Source of the DNA: Gemmatimonadaceae bacterium
Lineage (GTDB): Bacteria > Gemmatimonadota > Gemmatimonadetes > Gemmatimonadales > Gemmatimonadaceae
Assembly: GCA_022843265.1 (NCBI GenBank)
Contig: JALHNZ010000012.1
Span: 1-64,000 of the forward strand
DNA: 64,000 nucleotides
Reading direction: 5' to 3'
A model generated the notes under the pieces. The model was given only the letters and a program-made list of their open reading frames with translations. It was not told the DNA's origin and searched no databases. Made by a program: the position numbers and the translations under genes. This document shows, piece after piece, positions 36,709-43,976 of the stretch. How positions within the stretch are numbered: position 1 is the first letter of the stretch; every line of letters begins with the position of its first letter.

Positions 36709-37584
36709 ATGACTAACACCGCCCATCGCAATCGAACGCCTTTACCCCCTGCTGTGATTGGCGTTGGTGTACAGGGCTCCACGTACATGCAGATCCTGAG
36801 CGCGCTCGACGACCGTTCGTCGTTGCGCTGTGTCCTTACAGGTCCCGAGGCGGTGACTGAGTTGACCCGGACGCCCAACGCGTGCCTCTTAGTCGTGGTG
36901 CCATCCGCGAACGAGAGCTTGCTGTTGGCGGAGTTACTCCGCATTCGAAGGCTGTTTCCCAGCGTTCCGGTTATCGCCCTGTTCGTCAACGACGTCTCGT
37001 CGCATCGCGCCACCCTACAACTTGGCGCGGTCGGAGTGGAAGAGCTCATCGTCGTGCAGCAGCGCGTTTGTCCCGATTCGCTATTGCTGGCCTTGACGCG
37101 TGTGCATGCAACTGGCGTTGCCGTACGGCTTTGGAAGCACTGCAATCTGCGCCTGCCTGAAGCGGCCGTCCCGCTCCTCAAGTGTGCATTGCGGCTGGCA
37201 CACGCGCCACTGACTGCTGTGCAGCTTGCCGCCAACCAAGGATGGCACGAGCGTACACTCCGGAAGTACTGCGTTGAGCATGATCTCCCGAGCCCACAAT
37301 GGATTACGGGTTGGGCACGTCTGCTAATTGCGGGACACTACTTGGAGGATCCGGGACGCACGATTCAAGCAGTGGCGGAAATGCTACGCTTTGCGAGTGC
37401 CAGCGCAATGCGAAACCAACTTCGCCGATATAGCAGCCTCGCGCCCTCGGAGCTGCGAGCTCGTGGCGCGCTTTCCATTCTGACGAACGTGCTTGAGCAG
37501 CAAGTACGGGGACAAATGCCGCCGCGCAGAAATGAGACCTCACAACGACAAGCAACAGGCGTTGACGCAAATGCTGCTCAGTAG
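36709..37584 (+). CDS. AraC-family regulator with receiver-like N-terminal domain (paralogue)
   Basis: 291-residue regulator with the same design as the one at 32970-33974. An alpha/beta N-terminal part contains LRIRRLFPSVPVIALFVNDV and LQLGAVGVEELIVV, which align by eye with [15 protein letters not shown] and [12 protein letters not shown]. It is followed by an AraC-type double helix-turn-helix (LTAVQLAANQGWHERTLRKY; TIQAVAEMLRFASASAMRNQ). The C-terminal tail is longer and polar. ATG 36709 is chosen; ATG 36685 would add 8 residues. It reads toward the Cys-rich gene set that starts 1.5 kb downstream. Confidence 0.75.
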   Translation: MTNTAHRNRTPLPPAVIGVGVQGSTYMQILSALDDRSSLRCVLTGPEAVTELTRTPNACLLVVVPSANESLLLAELLRIRRLFPSVPVIALFVNDVSSHRATLQLGAVGVEELIVVQQRVCPDSLLLALTRVHATGVAVRLWKHCNLRLPEAAVPLLKCALRLAHAPLTAVQLAANQGWHERTLRKYCVEHDLPSPQWITGWARLLIAGHYLEDPGRTIQAVAEMLRFASASAMRNQLRRYSSLAPSELRARGALSILTNVLEQQVRGQMPPRRNETSQRQATGVDANAAQ

Positions 37585-38485
37585 TGGATTGCTGGGTACT
37601 TCGCATGTTATAACGCGATCAGTGTGGATAGCGCCGACCAAAACCTTCCCGCATCTGCTGGCGTGGCACCTACCGGTGATGCGGAACAACTTTTTGTGTG
37701 AACTCAGAGATAGCCTGCGGACAGGTGGTTGCTTACCAGCGTGAGGCGCCAGGACCAGTTGATGGAGCGCACACACGACGATTGGTTTGCTCGCGCATGG
37801 TGCGCCGCTGATTGCACTGCGCGCACGACAGCGCACGGCATATTGTCCCCTGAACGCAAGAATCCACTTCGGTGGCTAATTTCGGCTAGCGATACTTCCC
37901 GGTATGGATTGCCAGACCGGCGGGCCACTCCATCGGATCATTTCTTCTTGAACGCATGGGCGCTGTTGTATGCACTTTGACTCCTGTTAAGCGGCACGTT
38001 TTTCCGAGACGTGTCACAGACTAGTCGCAGGGTGAGATGAGATTGGTATGCAGCTCGGCATCTTTGCTGTGTATCAGCATGGTCTTCCCGCGTAAGCGGC
38101 GCGCCGTGATGACGCTGGTCAGCCCTCTCTCAGCGACTCAGCGTCCGGCGGCGAGTTCGCGCACGGAAGATGCTCGTGTTGAACCAGCGTAAGCACTCTA
38201 GTCTTTTGGGCCGGTTGGCTGCGGCCGACGGCCGAGCAAGTTCTTCTGGGCGCATCGCGCACTCGCTGTACAGCGTAGAGCGGCTATGACCCCTACTGGA
38301 CTGCACGAGTCTAACAAGTACTTCCCGCACCTTCTCCAATCACAGCAACGGATGCTGGCTGTAGGCAGTACCCTATCGGTCGCGAGCATTCTAAACACGT
38401 TTCGCGCGGCGTAGCACACCGAGCCATGCTACCGCGCGCGCTGACGACCACACGTGGTCTGAGGGTGTTCGCGGCGACGAACAAG
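37585..38485. other. About 900 bases without a recognised gene
   Basis: All open frames here are short and of improbable composition. None has a recognised motif or a good ribosome-binding site. I see no tRNA, no transposase remnant and no repeated unit. It may be decayed coding sequence or hold unrecognised small RNA genes. Confidence 0.5.
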
Positions 38486-38887
38486 TCATCCCTGCGGCCC
38501 AACAGACGGCTCAATTTCATCCCATAGCGCCGCGAGTATTGGATCGTCCGGCCTCAGCACTAGCAACCTACAAACTTCTTCCTCGTCTGTGACCTCCTCC
38601 TTCGTCCCATTACCCCAAAGACTTCCCGTCCTCGTGAGCACTTCGTCAGCAGAAGTTTGAGCTGTTGCCGGTTCGCCCGGCAGCAGTTGCGCGAGCGCCG
38701 CCGCCTCCGCAAATGTCGACGGCTCCGATGCGAAGTGCGCAAGGACAAGCGCACGTGGATAAGAAGGCGCGTGCCGAAGAAACGCATCCAGGGCCGCACG
38801 GTTCACGCTCGCGCGAAGGAGACTGAATTCGCCGTCGGTCACCGCATCGGCTGGCGGGGGAGCGTCAGCTTCACCAAGTCCATGCAT
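38486..38887 (-). CDS. Hypothetical acidic protein
   Basis: 133 residues, strongly acidic and Ala/Leu-rich, without signal peptide or membrane helix. Predicted helices include NRAALDAFLRHAPSYPRALV and EEVCRLLVLRPDDPILAALW. I do not recognise a family. It stands alone on the minus strand and is divergent from the thioredoxin-fold gene, 182 bases away. Coding potential is moderate: the frame is intact and amino-acid use is plausible, but no homology supports it. Confidence 0.45.
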   Translation of the reverse strand: MHGLGEADAPPPADAVTDGEFSLLRASVNRAALDAFLRHAPSYPRALVLAHFASEPSTFAEAAALAQLLPGEPATAQTSADEVLTRTGSLWGNGTKEEVTDEEEVCRLLVLRPDDPILAALWDEIEPSVGPQG

Positions 38888-39069
38888 GTTTGCCTCGTTT
38901 AGTTGAAGAGAATGGTGCGCGAGATGGGCCGAATACGTATCGCCGACGGCGTTGAGGTACGCTTTCGCTATTGATCGTGCGCGTCCAAGGCATCACTGTC
39001 TGGTCGATCCCAACTTTGAGTGCATGTGTTGCGTGCGCGGCAGTGTCGTTCCCTCCGAGTCTCTTGTCA

Positions 39070-39606
39070 ATGTTCACAACAACTGAATCCCGGCGCATTC
39101 TAGTGGTAGGAATGATCAGCCTGATCGCGGGCGGTGGCGCTGCGATGGGATGGATCTGGCGTTCCCCGCAGCGAGAGCGTGCACGCGATGAGCGTGCCAT
39201 GCGGGCAGTACTAGGACAACCGGCCTTTCTAGAGACAGATTCGGCCTTTACCGAAGATGGGCGCCGCGTCAGTCTGGTGCAGGAGACGCGCGATGCCATC
39301 GTCGTTGTCGTGGACACGTACTGTCTCGCATGCCGGCTTAACGTGCGTGCATACCACGCCGCACTCGACACAGTGCGCACGCGTGGTCTGAAGATGCGAT
39401 TTCTGTTGAGCAACGATTCTAGCGAGGCTGCTCAGTATGCCCGTTTGCTGCGTGCCCCCGACGCCGTGCTTCGTGTAGATGGCGCAACAATTGATCGGCT
39501 GCGCGTAAGCGCGGTTCCGACCACATTTGCCATCGAACCCGGTGGACGCGTCGGACGTCGTTGGGAGGGCGTCCCACGTTTCGGTGAGCAGCGAGCCGTG
39601 CCGTGA
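39070..39606 (+). CDS. Membrane-anchored thioredoxin-fold protein with CLAC motif
   Basis: 178 residues. One N-terminal helix (RILVVGMISLIAGGGAAMGW) would anchor the protein with the rest outside the cytoplasm. The thioredoxin fold shows the active-site motif CLAC in VVVDTYCLACRLN (about residues 82-85) and the cis-Pro loop VPTTFAIEPGGRV (about 152-164), both needed for thiol-disulfide exchange. The C-terminus is short. It lies 170 bases upstream of a gene for a Cys-rich exported protein and may oxidise or isomerise its disulfides, which is inference. Confidence 0.8.
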   Translation: MFTTTESRRILVVGMISLIAGGGAAMGWIWRSPQRERARDERAMRAVLGQPAFLETDSAFTEDGRRVSLVQETRDAIVVVVDTYCLACRLNVRAYHAALDTVRTRGLKMRFLLSNDSSEAAQYARLLRAPDAVLRVDGATIDRLRVSAVPTTFAIEPGGRVGRRWEGVPRFGEQRAVP

Positions 39607-39747
39607 ATGACCACCTATCACATCAGAAATGTGCGCTGGCCGCGCCGTAGTAACGTCGAGAGGTGCGGCTGCGTTAGCGCATTCCCGAAAACTCGCACTG
39701 CTTCCAGTCCGATCACAGCGGTCTCTACTTCTAACCGGAGAAAAATC

Positions 39748-39780
39748 GTGAAACTACCTTTAACTGGAGTAACTTCGTGA
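39748..39780 (+). CDS. Putative 10-codon leader ORF
   Basis: GTG 39748 to TGA 39780 would encode MKLPLTGVTS. GGAG ends 7 bases before its start. The TGA overlaps the GTG start of the next gene as GTGA, and that gene also has GGAG with a 7-base gap. The two initiation regions (39737-39754 and 39766-39783) are near-identical 18-base repeats with three differences. The arrangement could be a translational-coupling leader or simply a duplicated initiation site. Confidence 0.4.
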   Translation: MKLPLTGVTS

Positions 39781-40235
39781 AACCGATGAAAAGATCGTGG
39801 ATGACCGCGCTGCTCGCTGCACTGTTCGTAGTCGCAGGTGCGACCTCAGTGCTGGCTATGGAGTCTCGCCTGCCAAGGGGAGGCGCGGGGGGCGATGACT
39901 GTGGCGGAGGTGGAGTTGAGCTGGCGGTAAGTGCGACGAATGCGCGCTTCCAGCGTGCCAGCCTGTCGGTTGAGGCACTCGAGGAGGAGATCGAGTGCGA
40001 AGGAGGAGAAGCCCCGGAGGGGGACTTCGGCATTTGCGATGTCTGCGCGTCGTCTATTACGCGGACGAGAAATGGCGCTCAGGTCATCTGCCCGTACAAT
40101 CGTTGCTTTTACATTGGCAGCGGTGCCCCGGGTGGGACGCGTCTGGTGATCTGCGTATATAGATGCCCAAGTGGCAGCGGCTCGGAAGCGGCGCTCTCTT
40201 CGCTGACGACCACCACTTCTACAACCGGCCAGTAG
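39777..40235 (+). CDS. Cys-rich exported protein (NVEALA-like pattern)
   Basis: 152 residues from GTG 39777 (ATG 39786 also possible). The N-terminal signal MKRSWMTALLAALFVVAGAT ends near SVLA. A Gly-rich segment follows, then RASLSVEALEEEIEC. The mature part carries eight Cys, seven of them after the VEAL motif, in patterns CDVC, CPYNRC and CVYRC. The tail is Ser/Thr-rich. The SVEAL-then-Cys layout recalls NVEALA-type peptides of Bacteroidota, but I cannot confirm homology. It is flanked by a thioredoxin-fold gene and two propeller-like genes on the same strand. Confidence 0.72.
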   Translation: MKPMKRSWMTALLAALFVVAGATSVLAMESRLPRGGAGGDDCGGGGVELAVSATNARFQRASLSVEALEEEIECEGGEAPEGDFGICDVCASSITRTRNGAQVICPYNRCFYIGSGAPGGTRLVICVYRCPSGSGSEAALSSLTTTTSTTGQ

Positions 40236-40288
40236 TGTTCCGCGCCGCTGTGATCGGATCGGAACCACAGAATCGAGCAGGCTGGAGA

Positions 40289-41308
40289 ATGCGGCTGCGA
40301 AGGTGGTCACCTCGAGTGCTGGCGCTGCAAACCCTCGTCGCCTTGTGTGCCTGCGAGGATACTGCGGTTGTATTTGTTGCTGAAGGTACACCGAATGGCA
40401 CCGTGATTTGGGAGATGGGTGAAGATCCGCAGCTGGATGCGCGGTTTGAGGTCGGCGTACCGGTCGCGGGAGCGGTATCACCTTCGGGTACGCAGATCGC
40501 CATCCTAGATGCGGTCGCGCCGCACTTACGTTTGCTCGATCGGAACGGTCAACCGCGCGATGCATACCTCGGGGACACATTGACCTCGACGCAGCCGCGT
40601 CCCAGCCTGTCCTCGATCGGGCTGGGCGAAAAGACCGCCCTTGTGGGGGATGCCGCAGCGCGCGCGCTGTTGCTCATAGACTTGACCACACATCACGTAC
40701 AGCTCGCGGACAGCTTAGGCATTCGTCCGTTCGGTGCCTTAGCGTTTACCGATAGCACGTTCGTCGTCTACGGGCCGGATGCCGGCGACGGCGAGAGCGC
40801 GCAGCCCCGTTGGTTTCACTGCGTCTCTTGGTCGACCCGGTCGGGAGAGAGGTCGCGACCGAGGATAAGGAGTAGTGAGGCACTGGCAACGCACTACGAT
40901 AGTGTGCGCACGCAGATGACCGCGAGCCTGAGCAGAGTGGGCGAATCGGCGCTGATGATCCATCGGACCGCCGAAGGCCCTGTTCTAGTGCGTGTCGGCT
41001 GCCTCGACGACAGTGCGAAGGTGGAAAAAGTCGCGGATCTACGATCTTGCGAACCCAGGTCGAAAACTGACGATGCTAGCGCAGTAGTCACCTCTTTCGT
41101 TCTTGAGTCAGGTGTCGCCACCCTCGTACGAGCGCCCCTAGCGGGCACCGAGCGTGCTACAGAATGGACGCATTGCGATGCGGCGGCAACGCGTACACGA
41201 CGGCGGGGAATGTACAAAGCCCTTGCAGCCGATGAACAAACTGTACTCTGGTTGTCAGCCGTGCCGTTCTCAAATGTGCAACTCGTGCGAAACTCCGATC
41301 GACGTTGA
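40289..41308 (+). CDS. Propeller-like lipoprotein of the Cys-rich gene set
   Basis: 339-residue predicted lipoprotein. MRLRRWSPRVLALQTLVALC ends in a lipobox-like LCAC. The body consists of repeated four-strand units (AVSPSGTQIAILDAVAPHLR; LLDRNGQPRDAYLGDTL; ALAFTDSTFVVYGPDAGDGE) as in beta-propellers. Six or more Cys lie in the C-terminal half. ATG 40289 gives the lipoprotein signal. GTG 40235, overlapping the previous stop as TAGTG, is a coupled alternative. Function unknown; it is likely cotranscribed with its neighbours. Confidence 0.7.
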   Translation: MRLRRWSPRVLALQTLVALCACEDTAVVFVAEGTPNGTVIWEMGEDPQLDARFEVGVPVAGAVSPSGTQIAILDAVAPHLRLLDRNGQPRDAYLGDTLTSTQPRPSLSSIGLGEKTALVGDAAARALLLIDLTTHHVQLADSLGIRPFGALAFTDSTFVVYGPDAGDGESAQPRWFHCVSWSTRSGERSRPRIRSSEALATHYDSVRTQMTASLSRVGESALMIHRTAEGPVLVRVGCLDDSAKVEKVADLRSCEPRSKTDDASAVVTSFVLESGVATLVRAPLAGTERATEWTHCDAAATRTRRRGMYKALAADEQTVLWLSAVPFSNVQLVRNSDRR

Positions 41309-41366
41309 GACTCCGTTAAGACTCCGCCGTTGTCGTGGTGCACACAAATTCCCATTTATCCTGTCG

Positions 41367-42509
41367 ATGCTTCTTCGAAGATCTTCTCACGCGTTTGCCT
41401 TCCTAGCTGGAATAAGCGCAGCCGCCACTGCCGTTGAGCCGCTTCTTTCACAGCCACCTGCTGAATGGTCGGTCAACACCAAGCCACTGCTGATCATCCC
41501 CAACGACATTGCAGGCGGTGACGTGTTGGATCGAGTACGTTCTATCACTCGCCGCGCGGACGGGGTCATCGTTGTAGCCAACGGCGGCTCCAAACGAATC
41601 CTGCTCTTCAACGCCAATGGATCGCTGCTTAAGGCGGTCGGCCGTGACGGTAGTGGGCCGGGTGAGTTCCGACAGCTGGCGAGCCTCCGCCTCGCGAAAA
41701 ACGGCGCGATCCACGCCTACGATGGAATCGCACGGGCGGTGCATGTGTTCTCCGGAGACGGCTCTTTTCAGCGGGCGGTGTCTTTGACTTCGGTCAGTGA
41801 GCGCATGCCCTCTGGTCTGAGACCGCTGTACCTCCCGGTCCGCGATGATGTGTTCCTCGCCTTCTCGACGGAACGATTCACCAGCCGCCCGGGATCGGTG
41901 TTCCGACCGATAAGCGTTGTTTATCAGGTCGATGCGAACGGCCCTGTGAGTCTGGGCCGCTACCCATCACTGGAGCAGTTCCAAGGGCGAACGACGGGAG
42001 GTACGGCTCTTGTACCTCTAGGGCGCGATCTTATGGTGGTGGCGTCCGAACAGCACACCTTTATCGGCGACACCGGCAGTGACTCAATCCAAGTATTCAA
42101 CGCCCGAGGCGAGCGGCTGCCTGCAGTTCGCGTACCGACGAGCGCACGTGCGTTGTCTGGAACACAGCGCGACCGCCTTCGTGACAGTGTTGTAAAAATT
42201 GCTGAAGCGTCCAGCCGAGCGACTGCAGAGGACATGCAGCTGGCCCGTGAAGTCCCAATCCCTTTGGTGCGTCCCGCGTTTAGGGAACTGGCCGTAGATG
42301 TGGACGGGCTGCTTTGGATCCAGGAGCACTCTTGGCCGAGCCGATCAAACCGCTGGACAGTGGTTTCGTCTGCCGGTCGCGTTGTCTCCAAAATCAACCT
42401 ACCACTCGGCCTGCGCGTGAAGGAGATCGGCCGTGATTATGTGCTAGGCGTGATGTTTGATGAAGACGGACTGGAATCCATTCATCTTGTACGTCTAGAG
42501 CGGAGATGA
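41367..42509 (+). CDS. Secreted six-bladed beta-propeller-type protein
   Basis: 380 residues with an N-terminal signal (MLLRRSSHAFAFLAGISAAA). The body has NHL/6-bladed propeller features: VNTKPLLIIPNDIAGGDVLD, then RILLFNANGSLLKAVGRDGS followed by GPGEFRQ, the GXXGXGPGEF blade motif, and later VDVDGLLWIQEHSWPSRSNR. The protein at 49871-51061 shares this pattern, including GRRGSGPGEFQQ. ATG 41367 is preferred; the frame is open upstream into the previous gene. A terminator for the opposite strand lies 34 bases downstream. Confidence 0.78.
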   Translation: MLLRRSSHAFAFLAGISAAATAVEPLLSQPPAEWSVNTKPLLIIPNDIAGGDVLDRVRSITRRADGVIVVANGGSKRILLFNANGSLLKAVGRDGSGPGEFRQLASLRLAKNGAIHAYDGIARAVHVFSGDGSFQRAVSLTSVSERMPSGLRPLYLPVRDDVFLAFSTERFTSRPGSVFRPISVVYQVDANGPVSLGRYPSLEQFQGRTTGGTALVPLGRDLMVVASEQHTFIGDTGSDSIQVFNARGERLPAVRVPTSARALSGTQRDRLRDSVVKIAEASSRATAEDMQLAREVPIPLVRPAFRELAVDVDGLLWIQEHSWPSRSNRWTVVSSAGRVVSKINLPLGLRVKEIGRDYVLGVMFDEDGLESIHLVRLERR

Positions 42510-42542
42510 ACAGCACGGCGAACACACCTAACGTGCCAGAGT

Positions 42543-42587
42543 AAAAAAAAGGCCCTCCTCCCGCAAAAAACCGCGAGAGAAGGGCCT
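42543..42587 (-). terminator. Intrinsic terminator of the dnaA-dnaN direction
   Basis: AGGCCCT (42550-42556) pairs with AGGGCCT (42581-42587) and the stem continues imperfectly around an A6 loop. The eight A residues at 42543-42550 give a U-tract on the minus strand, so it ends leftward transcripts coming from dnaN. A near-match DnaA box, TTATCCACC, lies at 42592-42600. Confidence 0.88.
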
Positions 42588-42647
42588 GGCCTTATCCACC
42601 ATGCACAACCGCGCTGGCGGCGCCTTCAGGCGCCCGCACCAGGTCGC

Positions 42648-43760
42648 TTAGTCCATCAAGCGCAGCGGCATCACGAGGCAAAGGTAATCCGCCGGGCTAT
42701 CCCACCCCTGCGGTTCGATCGTGGCCGCACGCTCCGGCGCCTTGAACGTGAGCTTGATCTCGTCCGTGGGCATGAAACGCAAAATCTCGAGCAAGTACGC
42801 GGCGTTAAAGCCAATGTCGAGCGGATCACCGTCGTAGTTGATTGGCAACTCGTCCGCAGCCTCGCCGAGATCTGGCGTTGTGACGGCAAACTTCAGCATA
42901 CCGGCGTTGAACGACAGCTTGATGCGATGCGTCTGATCTGACGCAATCACGCTCATGCGCTTGAGAGCGCCGGCGAGCGCCGCTTTGTCGAGAATGCAGT
43001 GCTTGTCGTTGTCCTTCGGAATGACCTGCTCGTAATTCGGATACGGGCCTTCGATCAAACGCGTGTACACCGCGGTGAACGGCGAACGAAAGCCGAGGTG
43101 GTTGTCGCCGCGCGCGATTTCGAGTTCTTCTTCGGCCGGAAACAACCGACGTACTTGTTCAAGCGCCTTGGGCGGCACAATCAAATCGCTTGGCGGTGCA
43201 CTGCTGCCTGGAATGGGCAGATCCATGCGTGCCAGGCGATGCCCGTTGGTGGCCACCATGCGCATGCGTTCTTCGCGAAGCTCCCACAACACACCGTTCA
43301 GAATCGGACGCGACTCTTCGGTGCTCACGGCAAACGCCGTGTGCGAAATGAGTTGCTGCAACTCACCCGACTTCACACGCCACGCTTCGTTGAACCGTAC
43401 CTGCGGAAACGTGGGGAACTCGTCGCGTGGTAACCCAAGCAACTTGAATCGCGAACGTCCGCATTCAAGCGTGACACGCTGTTCACCCGATGTGGCAATC
43501 TTGACGGGTGCCGGCGGTAACTCGCGCGCGATTTCCGACAACTTGCGCGCCGGAATGGTGATGGCTCCCGCGGCTTCAACATCCGCACTGACTTCCGTGC
43601 TCACGGCAATGTCGAGATCGGTGGCGGACAAGCGAATACCACGGTCGGTTGTTTCGACCAGAAGATTCGCCAGTACGGGAAGCGTGGTTTTGGCGGGCAC
43701 GGCGGCGGTGACCGCCGATAAGCCCTCCAGCAACTTTTCGCGCGAGATCGTGAAGCGCAT
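42648..43760 (-). CDS. dnaN: DNA polymerase III beta sliding clamp
   Basis: 370-residue processivity clamp with three repeated clamp domains. The N-terminus MRFTISREKLLEGLSAVTAA and the C-terminal LCLVMPLRL are canonical. ILNGVLWELREERMRMVATN and VIPKDNDKHC carry conserved central-domain patterns. The clamp-peptide binding pocket residues near the C-terminus (MPLRL) are intact. It lies downstream of dnaA in the same direction, separated by 216 bases that contain origin-like elements. Confidence 0.97.
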   Translation of the reverse strand: MRFTISREKLLEGLSAVTAAVPAKTTLPVLANLLVETTDRGIRLSATDLDIAVSTEVSADVEAAGAITIPARKLSEIARELPPAPVKIATSGEQRVTLECGRSRFKLLGLPRDEFPTFPQVRFNEAWRVKSGELQQLISHTAFAVSTEESRPILNGVLWELREERMRMVATNGHRLARMDLPIPGSSAPPSDLIVPPKALEQVRRLFPAEEELEIARGDNHLGFRSPFTAVYTRLIEGPYPNYEQVIPKDNDKHCILDKAALAGALKRMSVIASDQTHRIKLSFNAGMLKFAVTTPDLGEAADELPINYDGDPLDIGFNAAYLLEILRFMPTDEIKLTFKAPERAATIEPQGWDSPADYLCLVMPLRLMD

Positions 43761-43790
43761 GCCAGACGTTGAAAGAATGGTCAGCCTGCT

Positions 43791-43843
43791 GTTGTTCTTT
43801 AATTAAAGAACAAACTAGTAGTAGCAGTAGAGCATGTGGACTT
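43791..43843 (-). other. Origin-like element: DnaA-box-like site, TAG-triplet run and AT-rich palindrome
   Basis: On the minus strand the order is AAGTCCACA (DnaA-box-like, 43835-43843), TGCT, then CTACTGCTACTACTA (43816-43830), G, and an AT-rich tract with the perfect 22-bp palindrome TTGTTCTTTAATTAAAGAAC-AA (43792-43813). On the plus strand the triplets read TAG TAG TAG CAG TAG. This DnaA-box/triplet/AT-rich order, between dnaA and dnaN, matches the basal unwinding region with DnaA-trios described in B. subtilis. A second site, GAGTCCACA, lies at 43970-43978. Confidence 0.6.
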
Positions 43844-43976
43844 GGGGAGAACGCCCATAACCTACGATAGATGAACGTGATGCGCTACAGCAGCTCATGT
43901 GCGTTCGATGGGGACAGACGGGCTGCGTCCCCGCTCGCCCACAAAGCCAAATGGAAAAACGTGGAAGAGTGTGGAC

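Noticed and set aside
37585-38485. Possible tRNA or small RNA genes in the gene-free stretch
   Set aside because: No cloverleaf with a TTC-type T-loop and no conserved RNA motif could be found by eye.
38912-38975. Short plus-strand frame MVREMGRIRIADGVEVRFRY
   Set aside because: A start and stop are present, but 20 codons with no clear ribosome-binding site or homology are not enough to call a gene.
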